Below, one piece after another: positions 33,995 through 41,387 of a DNA stretch of 64,000 nucleotides. The position numbers were made by a program, and so were the translations under genes. Source of the DNA: Paenibacillus radicibacter (GTDB lineage: Bacteria > Bacillota > Bacilli > Paenibacillales > NBRC-103111); the NCBI RefSeq assembly GCF_024721995.1, contig NZ_JANQBC010000015.1, positions 62,001-126,000 on the forward strand, given 5' to 3'. Position 1 is the first letter of the stretch, and every line of letters begins with the position of its first letter. The notes beneath the pieces were generated by a model. The model saw only the letters and a list, made by a program, of their open reading frames with translations, was not told the origin of the DNA and ran no database searches.

Positions 33995-36277
33995 ATGCGA
34001 GTTCCATTTATCCATAGGTGGTTAGTTGCGGCGGTAGCAATTCTAATGATTCTGACCGCTCCATTATCTGTGGTACAAGCAGCAGAATCAGACGAAAAAG
34101 TGGATTCTGTAGTAATGAATCCATCTACGAATCAGACGATGTATGTCGGTGAGAACCTGGATTTAAGTCTGAAGGCAGACATGCTAGGGACAGGAGCAAA
34201 CCCAAAGGATGTAACAGATATCGCCATTTGGTCTTCGTCCAACTCAACAGTTCTTACAGTTGATAAAGGTAAAGTTAAAGGTTTGAAAAAAGGTACGGCT
34301 ACCGTTACCGGATTGTACAGGGGGAAGTCTAGTAGTGTAGAAGTAACTGTACATAAATACGAGTCATTGAATATTGAAGGTCCAACAGGTCCATTCAAGC
34401 TAGGTGACAAGGGCGTCAAACTTACAGCAGATGCGAAGTATGACAGCGCGGATAAAAGTAGAGAAGTTACAGACGGTGATTCCAATGATATTACCAAATT
34501 TGTAACTTGGAAATCCTCAGATGAGAATGTCGTGACGGTGAAGCAAGGTGAATTGACATTCAATTCCGCAGGTAAGGCAAAAATTTCTGTTACATACTTG
34601 GATATGAAGGATTCAGTTGATATCGAGGTCGTTTCTCCATATGAGAAAATCGAGATTTCGGCATCACAGGCAGGAGAATCACCATTCAAAGAGATTGAGC
34701 TTAGAATGGGTGATAAGTCCAAAAAGTTGTACGCACATGCAACTTCAATTGATTCTGGTGTAGGTAAAGTAGAGGTTACTCAGGATGCAACATGGACTTC
34801 TTCTAATCCTTCTGTAGTTACTGTAGATAAAGGTGAAGTGAAGCTTGTATCTAACGGTAGCACTAAACTTACAGTTACTCACTTAGGTAAAAGTGTTGAC
34901 GTAAACGTTATCGTACGTTTGGAATATCAAGCTTTAGTTTTAACACCAGATGACAAGTCACATGACTTTTTCCTTGGTGATAAAGATTTATATGTAACTG
35001 CAACTATGATGAACTCTAATATTGATAAAAGAGATGTAACAAATGCAGCAACTTGGAAAAGCAGTGACAACTATGTAGCAACCGTGAAGAACGGCGTAAT
35101 CTCACCGATGGGCCGCGGTAATGCAACAATTACGATCGAACATTTGGGTTTGAAAAAAGAAATTCAAGTGAACGTGTACAAGCCGCTTTCCGAGCTTACC
35201 GTAGAGAACAAAGAAAAGATTAAAGAGGAAGATCGCAAAGATAAGAGCAAAACTTCCGTTACTCTTTTCAAAAATGAAGTTCAAACGCTTCCTAAAGTAA
35301 CAGGTAAGCAAATTGATGGTGAAACCATTGATTTAACAAGCAAAATGACTTGGACAAGTACGGCGGAAGCAACAGATGTTAAAGGCGATGACATTGCTAA
35401 AGTCGTAGACGGCAAGATCGTTGCAAGTAAGAAGGGGAAAACAACCCTTAAAGGAACGATTAACAATCATACAGTGACAATTGAAGTAGAAGTACAAGAG
35501 AAAGTGCTTGCACTGATCGCAGAAGAGACGAACATGAGCTTAGTTGCAGGTAGGGATTACGGTTCTGATAAATCAAATTTACCTGTTGTAAAAGCGATTT
35601 TTGAAGATGGTACGGAAGTTGAGAACGTATCCGATAAGATCGAATGGAAAGCGTCTAGCCCGAACCTTCTTGTAACGGAGAAGAACATGAAGGGTCTTCT
35701 TGCCAGCCGCGTCTCCCTTAAGGGAACGTACATGAACAAGACCGTAACGATTGCAGTGACAATTGAAGATGAAATTTCCAAAATCGTTGTTGAGCCGGAA
35801 GTCATTGACCTGAATCCGAATCGCAGTAAATCGATTAAAGTAGTTGGAACTTATGTAACAGGTAAGAATGTTACACTTAGCAGTAAAGTAAATTGGATCT
35901 CCAGCGATCCAACCGTTGCAACAGTTAGAGGAAGTTCGGTAAAAGCACTTAAAGAAGGTACAGTAACCCTGCACGCGAAATACCAAGATAAAACTTTCGA
36001 GGTAAAAGTGCGTGTTCTTCCGAAGTTGAACAAGCTTCTTCCTAACGAGAACCGCCTGAAGCTAACAGTTGGCCAAGGTCAGAAGATTAATCTAACTGCG
36101 CTATTCGATAACGGTGGCGTCGTGAATGTAACTTCTGAAGCGAAATGGTATTCCAACAATCCACTTATCGCAACTGTAGATAGTAACGGCAATATCAAAG
36201 CTGTGAAAAAAGGATCGACATCCATCAAAGCAACTTACAATGGAAAGAGCGTATCGATCTCCGTATCCGTGAGATAA
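33995..36277 (+). CDS. Secreted protein with eight BIG2-type Ig-like domains
   Basis: This 760-residue protein has a signal peptide (cleavage after VVQAAE is likely) and eight tandem Ig-like repeats of about 85-95 residues. Each ends in a pattern like TWKSSDENVVTVKQGELT followed by a GxxTVTxxYxGK strand: seen near WSSSNSTVLTV, WKSSDENVVTV, WTSSNPSVVTV, WKSSDNYVATV, WTSTAEATDV, WKASSPNLLVT, WISSDPTVATV and WYSNNPLIATV. There is no SLH, LPXTG or enzymatic domain, so attachment is unclear. It may be an extracellular structural or adhesive protein. ATG 33995 is behind ACGAGGAG. Confidence 0.85.
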   Translation: MRVPFIHRWLVAAVAILMILTAPLSVVQAAESDEKVDSVVMNPSTNQTMYVGENLDLSLKADMLGTGANPKDVTDIAIWSSSNSTVLTVDKGKVKGLKKGTATVTGLYRGKSSSVEVTVHKYESLNIEGPTGPFKLGDKGVKLTADAKYDSADKSREVTDGDSNDITKFVTWKSSDENVVTVKQGELTFNSAGKAKISVTYLDMKDSVDIEVVSPYEKIEISASQAGESPFKEIELRMGDKSKKLYAHATSIDSGVGKVEVTQDATWTSSNPSVVTVDKGEVKLVSNGSTKLTVTHLGKSVDVNVIVRLEYQALVLTPDDKSHDFFLGDKDLYVTATMMNSNIDKRDVTNAATWKSSDNYVATVKNGVISPMGRGNATITIEHLGLKKEIQVNVYKPLSELTVENKEKIKEEDRKDKSKTSVTLFKNEVQTLPKVTGKQIDGETIDLTSKMTWTSTAEATDVKGDDIAKVVDGKIVASKKGKTTLKGTINNHTVTIEVEVQEKVLALIAEETNMSLVAGRDYGSDKSNLPVVKAIFEDGTEVENVSDKIEWKASSPNLLVTEKNMKGLLASRVSLKGTYMNKTVTIAVTIEDEISKIVVEPEVIDLNPNRSKSIKVVGTYVTGKNVTLSSKVNWISSDPTVATVRGSSVKALKEGTVTLHAKYQDKTFEVKVRVLPKLNKLLPNENRLKLTVGQGQKINLTALFDNGGVVNVTSEAKWYSNNPLIATVDSNGNIKAVKKGSTSIKATYNGKSVSISVSVR

Positions 36278-36294
36278 ACTCATTTTCTATGTAA

Positions 36295-36335
36295 AAGAGG
36301 ACCTAAGCACATCAAGTGCTCAGGTCCTCTTCTTA
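36295..36335. terminator. Strong bidirectional terminator
   Basis: AAGAGGACCT pairs with AGGTCCTCTT with inner AGCAC/GTGCT, between the BIG2 gene and the convergent GNAT gene, whose stop touches its edge. Confidence 0.85.
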
Positions 36336-36884
36336 TTTAGCAGCATTCACCCAATCGGTGAATAGTAAGCTGTATACCGCGTGATCGATAAAATGATCGT
36401 ATAACCATTCGGACTGTCTGGCGATCCCTTCATAGGCAAACCCCAATCGCTCCGGAATAGCTCGACTTTGATAATTGTGAAAGCCTGCTCGAATTTCGAT
36501 TCGATTCATGTTTAACTGTGTAAAAGCGTATGTCAGCACTTCCTTGCATGTTCGTGTCATAATCCCACGGCCTTGATAGGATTCCGCGAGCCAGTATCCA
36601 AGGGATGTCTTTTTATTATGCCAATCCATCGCGTGAAAGCTAATCATGCCACATAAGAGTGAATTAAAATATATGCCGGAGGTAAAACCATTATTATTCG
36701 TAAATTGAACAGAAGTGGATTCAATAAAGCTTCTCGTATCATCGATTGTGCGTGTGCCATCTACCCATGGCAGCCACTTTCGTAAGTAATTTCGATTCGA
36801 TTGTATAAGTTGGTATAGAGCTTCTGCATCTCTAGGTTCGAAAAGTTTGAGAAAGAGCTGATTATCGATCACATGTGTCAGCAT
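36333..36884 (-). CDS. GNAT acetyltransferase, RimJ/RimL-like
   Basis: This 183-residue protein belongs to the ribosomal-protein-Ser/Ala acetyltransferase branch of GNAT enzymes. Motifs are LKLFEPRDAEALYQLI, LRKWLPWVDGTRTIDDT, SLGYWLAESYQGRGIMT (acetyl-CoA pyrophosphate loop Q-x-x-G-R-G), and NRIEIRAGFHNYQSRAIPER near GFAYEGIARQSEWLYD. The substrate may be a ribosomal protein N-terminus but could be another amine. ATG 36884 is behind AAAAGGAGA. Confidence 0.85.
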   Translation of the reverse strand: MLTHVIDNQLFLKLFEPRDAEALYQLIQSNRNYLRKWLPWVDGTRTIDDTRSFIESTSVQFTNNNGFTSGIYFNSLLCGMISFHAMDWHNKKTSLGYWLAESYQGRGIMTRTCKEVLTYAFTQLNMNRIEIRAGFHNYQSRAIPERLGFAYEGIARQSEWLYDHFIDHAVYSLLFTDWVNAAK

Positions 36885-37006
36885 AAAAATCTCCTTTTCA
36901 TGAAGATGTAGTCAATTGAACTTATGATTTTCCTGTATTATGATTATAGGGTTCGAACCTTACCTTTCACAACATCTAATTACAACATGATGGGAGCAAC
37001 TAGACG

Positions 37007-37522
37007 ATGTTGAGCGTTCTTATTAGTATTTTTGTCATTCAGATTGTGTACGTCTCATTCTTTACTCTGCGAATGATCTTTACCTTGAAAGGGCAGCGAT
37101 ATTTGGCTGCTGGACTCAGTACCCTTGAGATTGTAATTTATGTTCTAGGTTTAAACATGGTGCTGCAATACGTGAATCAACCCCTTAGTCTTATTGTCTA
37201 TGCAACGGGCTATGGACTCGGCGTACTTGTAGGCTCATGGATTGAAGGTAAAATCGCACTGGGGTATGTAACCCTCAAAGTGATCGTGAATGACCCCGAG
37301 AGCGGACTGCCGAACCGTCTGCGTGATCAGGGGTATGGGGTAACTTCGTGGATTGGAGATGGACGTGACGGACATCGCTTAGTGCTTGAAGTACTTGCCA
37401 AACGAAAGAATCAGAGATCACTGTATAATACGATATTGGAAAATGATCCGAAAGCGTTCATCGTGACGATGGAACCAACACAGCTGCATGGCGGATTCTG
37501 GGCGCGTTCGACTCGAAGATAA
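37007..37522 (+). CDS. UPF0316 membrane protein with DUF2179 domain
   Basis: This 171-residue protein has three N-terminal membrane helices with the DUF5698-type SFFTLRMIFTLKGQRYLAAG and GYGLGVLVGSWIEGKIALG, followed by a soluble DUF2179 domain (about residues 95-160, RLRDQGYGVTSWIGDGRDG and IVTMEPTQLHGGF). This is the UPF0316 (YebE) family of Bacillota. DUF2179 domains are suspected to bind a nucleotide or small ligand, but the function is not established. It is probably monocistronic. Confidence 0.85.
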   Translation: MLSVLISIFVIQIVYVSFFTLRMIFTLKGQRYLAAGLSTLEIVIYVLGLNMVLQYVNQPLSLIVYATGYGLGVLVGSWIEGKIALGYVTLKVIVNDPESGLPNRLRDQGYGVTSWIGDGRDGHRLVLEVLAKRKNQRSLYNTILENDPKAFIVTMEPTQLHGGFWARSTRR

Positions 37523-37530
37523 TATACAAA

Positions 37531-37570
37531 AAAGAAACCCTACGTTGTTATTTGAACGTAGGGTTGTTTG
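37531..37570. terminator. Bidirectional terminator
   Basis: AACCCTACGTT (37536-37546) pairs perfectly with AACGTAGGGTT (37555-37565), between convergent genes. Confidence 0.8.
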
Positions 37571-37572
37571 TG

Positions 37573-38595
37573 TTAACGAGAGTTATTGTTATTGTCCTGT
37601 ACAACGCGCTGGAACTTCTCTGGTACTTTCGTTTCGAAACGCATCTTCTCACCTGTCGTTGGATGCTGGAAAGCAAGCACGCGGGCGTGAAGACCGAGTC
37701 TGCCGATTATATTTTTACGAGATCCGTATTTCTTGTCCCCAACAACAGGGTGTCCAATATCAGACATATGCACACGGATCTGATTCTTTCTACCTGTCTC
37801 TAGGTTTACTTCTAGCAAGGAAAACTCACGATTCGTTTGCAGCAATTTGTAGTGAGTAACCGCTTTTTGCCCATCATTCGCGTATTGGCTGGAGTACATA
37901 AGCAGCGTCTTGCTTTCTTTGAGCCATGAAGTTATCGTACCGGATTCACGCTTCACATTACCTTCAACAAGCGCTACATAAGTACGCTCTTCCACGGCAT
38001 CCTGCCAAGCATTCTGCATCTTCTGCTGCGCTTCTTCATTCTTCGCGAACATCATCACACCGGAAGTGTCACGATCTAATCGGTGTACGACGAAGATGCG
38101 TGCTTTCGGGTCTGTGCGGCGTACATGATCGGTTAGCTGGTGATAAGCTGTATTTTCTTTCTCCGTCGCGGTTGCAATAGACAGCATCCCGGAATCTTTA
38201 TTAATGACCATGATATCGTCATCCTCATGAATGATTCGAATACCAAGGAGCTTCACTTCTTCAACGATCTTTTCCCAATTAATGACGACTTCTTGACCTG
38301 GTTCTAGCGGATGATTGAATTGCGTAATGGCCTTGCCGTTAACAGAGATTTGTCCACGGGATAGGATCGATTTGATCGAGTTACGACCGCGACTAGGCAG
38401 TTTTTCCATGACAAAGCTTAATAGTTCTGCAGATTCCGTAACCGTTAGTCGAGTTGCTTTATCTGCAGGTTTCTTGTCTACAACTGATTTATGGTTATGG
38501 TTTTGGTTTTGTCTACCGTTCTTTTCCGTTCTTGGCTTATTTGATTTTCCTTGTTTATTCCCATGAGTCCGTGAGGGATTGCTATTTATGTTCAT
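37573..38595 (-). CDS. RluA-family pseudouridine synthase
   Basis: This 340-residue enzyme has an Asn/Lys/Gln-rich disordered N-terminus (about 45 residues), an S4 RNA-binding domain (SRGRNSIKSILSRGQISVNG) and a pseudouridine synthase domain with the catalytic Asp in VVHRLDRDTSGVMMFAKN. The C-terminal GRKNQIRVHMSDIGHPVVGD motif is present. It modifies uridines in rRNA or tRNA; which site cannot be read from sequence. The ATG has only a weak ribosome site, so the start within the disordered region is uncertain. Confidence 0.85.
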   Translation of the reverse strand: MNINSNPSRTHGNKQGKSNKPRTEKNGRQNQNHNHKSVVDKKPADKATRLTVTESAELLSFVMEKLPSRGRNSIKSILSRGQISVNGKAITQFNHPLEPGQEVVINWEKIVEEVKLLGIRIIHEDDDIMVINKDSGMLSIATATEKENTAYHQLTDHVRRTDPKARIFVVHRLDRDTSGVMMFAKNEEAQQKMQNAWQDAVEERTYVALVEGNVKRESGTITSWLKESKTLLMYSSQYANDGQKAVTHYKLLQTNREFSLLEVNLETGRKNQIRVHMSDIGHPVVGDKKYGSRKNIIGRLGLHARVLAFQHPTTGEKMRFETKVPEKFQRVVQDNNNNSR

Positions 38596-38697
38596 TTAAT
38601 TAAACCGCTCCAATATGCTTATTTTTCATACAACTATACCATGGAAAATAAAGTTTCTGCAAAAAGAGATGTCGTTCATCTGCCGTTCACGTTGTTG

Positions 38698-38706
38698 TGA
38701 TATACT
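38698..38706 (+). promoter_or_regulatory. Extended -10 promoter of the ABC-2 exporter genes
   Basis: TGATATACT provides TG one base before a TATACT -10, with no good -35, about 43 bases before the likely GTG start. Confidence 0.4.
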
Positions 38707-38748
38707 GGAAAATGTTACCTAAATATGTGGAGAGAGGGGCGCGAGCAT

Positions 38749-39711
38749 GTGACGACAGATCGAAACGACATCGTGATTGAAGCCAAAGGTTTAGTGAAGA
38801 AGTATGGCAGCTTTATAGCTGTAAACGGTGTCAGCTTTGAAGTGAGTAAAGGTGAAGTGTTCGGATTACTCGGGCCCAACGGAGCTGGCAAAACGACGAC
38901 AATGGAGATGATCGAAGGCTTACGTAAACCCGATGGGGGTCATGCCGTTGTTGGAGGATTCGATACACAAGTAGCACTTAAGAAGGTAAAGGAAGTAATC
39001 GGTGTTCAATTGCAATCAACTTCGCTCTTTGAGCTGCTGAAAGTGTACGAGATTATTCAGATGTATGCGAGCTTCTACCCGAATCCTGTTCCAACAGAGC
39101 CACTGCTGACAGATATGATTCTGCAGGAAAAAAGAAATGATCGCGTCAAGCATCTCTCTGGCGGCCAGAAGCAGCGTCTGGCAATTGCCATTGCACTTGT
39201 TAATGATCCGTTAGTCTTGTTCCTTGATGAACCGACGACAGGTCTTGATCCGCAGGCAAGAAGGACGCTTTGGGATATTGTGCTACGGCTGAAGGAACAA
39301 GGGAAGACAATTGTGTTATCCACTCACTACATGGACGAAGCCCATGTGCTGTGTGACCGCATTTGCTTAATGGATCAGGGGAAAATTGTTGCGCTGGATA
39401 CACCAGAGAATCTGGTGCGCTCGCTCCAATCCGATAATGCGATTGAATTTCGTCTGCCAGATATGGATCTTAAATTGGATCATGTGCAACAAGAATTTTA
39501 TGATAAATTCCAGTCGATTGATGGTGTGAAGCAGATTGATCTGCGTAAAGACACCTATGTACTTTATACGAGTGACCTTCAGGCGACTCTTCTAAGCTTT
39601 ATTGCACTTACGACAGAAGAGAAACTGACCTTTACCGACTTGCAGACACGTACTTCCACACTTGAAGACGTGTTCATTCATATGACCGGAAGGAGCTTGA
39701 GAGAAGAATGA
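38749..39711 (+). CDS. ABC-2 type exporter, ATP-binding protein
   Basis: This 320-residue ATPase is of the CcmA/DrrA/NatA type. Walker A is GPNGAGKTT, the signature HLSGGQKQRLAIAIAL, Walker B LVLFLDEPTTGLDPQARRTL and the switch STHYMDEAHVLCDR. A C-terminal DUF4162-like segment follows. It pairs with the permease that overlaps it by four bases. GTG 38749 is preferred because GAGAGGGG lies about ten bases upstream; ATG 38725 has no site. The substrate (drug, peptide or lipid) is unknown. Confidence 0.88.
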   Translation: MTTDRNDIVIEAKGLVKKYGSFIAVNGVSFEVSKGEVFGLLGPNGAGKTTTMEMIEGLRKPDGGHAVVGGFDTQVALKKVKEVIGVQLQSTSLFELLKVYEIIQMYASFYPNPVPTEPLLTDMILQEKRNDRVKHLSGGQKQRLAIAIALVNDPLVLFLDEPTTGLDPQARRTLWDIVLRLKEQGKTIVLSTHYMDEAHVLCDRICLMDQGKIVALDTPENLVRSLQSDNAIEFRLPDMDLKLDHVQQEFYDKFQSIDGVKQIDLRKDTYVLYTSDLQATLLSFIALTTEEKLTFTDLQTRTSTLEDVFIHMTGRSLREE

Positions 39712-40829
39712 AAGCCTATATCCAACTGACGATTGCGCAGTTAAAGTTGTTTATCCGAAATAAACAGGCGCTGTTTTTCACTTTGTTGTTTCCGGTATTT
39801 TTTATGGTCATATTCGGTGCATTGATGAATACCGGGAAGGGATTATCGGTCGATACAGCTATTATGGACGCTGACCGCACTCCAGCTTCTCAGCAGTTAG
39901 TGGAGAGTTTGAAGAAGAGTGGTGTACTCGACATCACGACCTATGAAGATAAAGAACTTGCAACGGGTGATTTGAAGAATGGGGATATGCAGCTCGTCAT
40001 CGTCATCCCACAAGGATATGAGAAGACCATGGATGCAGTTACGAAACAACCATCAGGTTCAACTGCCACAGCTCCCGAAGGGGCTAAGCTTCAAGTGCTG
40101 TATGATGAAACCAACACCAATGCTCAAGCAGGAATTATGGCGGTAAATGGTGTGATTGATGGGATATCGAAGTCGCTGGCGCATTTTGTCCCGGTCATCT
40201 CCATTCAGACAGAAGGGGTGCAAGGACTTAATCTCAAATACATGGACTTCCTCGTTCCCGGCATTGTCGCCATGATGATCATGAGTAATAACTTGAATGG
40301 GGTAGCAGGTCAAATCTCCTCATGGCGTGAGCGCGGCGTTCTAAGACGTATGCAGAGCACAACACTTCGCGCATCAACTTTCATTGGAGCACAGATTACA
40401 GCTCGTCTGATCTTGAACGCCTTGCAGGCGATTATCTTAATCTTGATCGGATCACTCGCATTCGGTGCACAGATTAATGGTTCATGGTGGCTGCTCATTC
40501 TATTTATCGTACTAGGCACACTCGCATTCATGTCGATCGGCTTCATTATCGCCGGCGTTGCCAAAACACCAGAGAGCGCAGGGCCAATCGCCGGCTTCAT
40601 CTCATTCCCACTTATGTTCTTAGGCGGCGTATTCTTCCCGATCAAGTCGATGCCGGAATTCTTACAGCCGATTGTCAAAGCCATTCCAATCTCACATCTA
40701 TCAACAGGCTTGCGCCAGGTCATGAACGTAGGCGCGAACTTCTCGATGGTGTGGTCCGAAGCTCTGACGCTCGGAATCTGGATGGTCGTTGCGTTTATTG
40801 TGGCTTCTTTTACATTTAAATGGGAGTAG
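39708..40829 (+). CDS. ABC-2 type exporter permease
   Basis: This 373-residue protein has an N-terminal helix (KLFIRNKQALFFTLLFPVFFMVIFGAL), a large external domain (residues about 45-175) and five C-terminal helices including LDFLVPGIVAMMIMSNNLN and MFLGGVFFPIKSMPEFLQPI, the ABC2_membrane pattern. It forms the exporter with the upstream ATPase (ATGA overlap). No immunity or biosynthetic genes accompany it. Repeat element copy 4 lies 42 bases downstream. Confidence 0.87.
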   Translation: MKAYIQLTIAQLKLFIRNKQALFFTLLFPVFFMVIFGALMNTGKGLSVDTAIMDADRTPASQQLVESLKKSGVLDITTYEDKELATGDLKNGDMQLVIVIPQGYEKTMDAVTKQPSGSTATAPEGAKLQVLYDETNTNAQAGIMAVNGVIDGISKSLAHFVPVISIQTEGVQGLNLKYMDFLVPGIVAMMIMSNNLNGVAGQISSWRERGVLRRMQSTTLRASTFIGAQITARLILNALQAIILILIGSLAFGAQINGSWWLLILFIVLGTLAFMSIGFIIAGVAKTPESAGPIAGFISFPLMFLGGVFFPIKSMPEFLQPIVKAIPISHLSTGLRQVMNVGANFSMVWSEALTLGIWMVVAFIVASFTFKWE

Positions 40830-40871
40830 ATAAAGGGTAAATAGGGGATACTACTAGCAAGGATTAACAGG

Positions 40872-41032
40872 AGTATGTGTAAAAAGAAAACGGAAAAACA
40901 AATTGCACTGGAGGAACGAAGTGTTCGCCTTTGAAATCGTGAAAATACCATTAATTCAATTCAGAATTCACGATTGAGACAGCGACCGGAAGTGTAATTT
41001 GTTTTGTAGTGGTACTTCTTTTTACACATACT
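40872..41032 (+). repeat. Covarying-arm palindromic element, copy 4
   Basis: A 161-bp element. The outer arms AGTATGTGTAAAAAGAA (40872-40888) and TTCTTTTTACACATACT (41016-41032) are 17-bp perfect complements. Conserved loops AACGGAA and GTAGTGG follow. The second stem AAACAAATTGCACT pairs with AGTGTAATTTGTTT with one G-T pair. The core is close to copies 2 and 3, with AATCGTGAA (40935-40943) and TTCACGATT (40967-40975). The arm sequences are unlike those of the other copies. Confidence 0.9.
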
Positions 41033-41064
41033 TCAATTTCTTTGTAAAGGAGCCCACATCCCCT

Positions 41065-41286
41065 ATGATTCTTTATCAACTCATGCAGCAGATCGAAGAG
41101 AGGCAAAGCCTTCAGAACGTGCTGCGCAATCAGCAAGTCCCACAGCTGGATATTCAGGAGCGGATCGCGACACTAGAGACCGAACTGCAGCTACTTGCAG
41201 ACCGCTGGTTCACGCAATTACGTGAGTCGCAAACGTTCGAACCGTTGTATGTTGCACCACATATGGATGACGATGATATATTGTAA
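41065..41286 (+). CDS. Small protein of unknown function
   Basis: This 73-residue acidic protein starts MILYQLMQQIEERQSLQN, is predicted mostly helical (IQERIATLETELQLLADRWF looks like a coiled coil) and ends in an Asp-rich HMDDDDIL. No membrane segment, Cys or known domain is visible, and I do not recognise a family. ATG 41065 is preceded by AAAGGAGC at a slightly long distance. Promoter and terminator are unclear; repeat element copy 4 lies just upstream, and the element's right arm ends 13 bases before the ribosome site. Confidence 0.6.
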   Translation: MILYQLMQQIEERQSLQNVLRNQQVPQLDIQERIATLETELQLLADRWFTQLRESQTFEPLYVAPHMDDDDIL

Positions 41287-41309
41287 TTTCCGAACAATGA
41301 ATCTTATTT

Positions 41310-41338
41310 TTGTAAAGCCAGCCGTTTCTGTGTAGAAT
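41310..41338 (+). promoter_or_regulatory. Promoter of the B12-radical SAM gene
   Basis: TTGTAA (41310-41315) and TAGAAT (41333-41338) are 17 bases apart, about 45 bases before the gene. Confidence 0.6.
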
Positions 41339-41387
41339 AATATCACTGGCTAAGCGCTATTTTCTATAGGAACGGGGACACATACAT

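Noticed and set aside
34132-36283. Minus-strand frames (up to 196 codons) inside the BIG2 gene
   Set aside because: They are shadows of repetitive Ser/Thr/Val coding; the plus-strand protein has a signal peptide and eight repeat domains.
6251-41032. Treating the four repeats as a CRISPR array or as intact IS elements
   Set aside because: Copies are tens of kilobases apart, in both orientations, with no spacers, no cas genes, no transposase frame and no clear target duplications.
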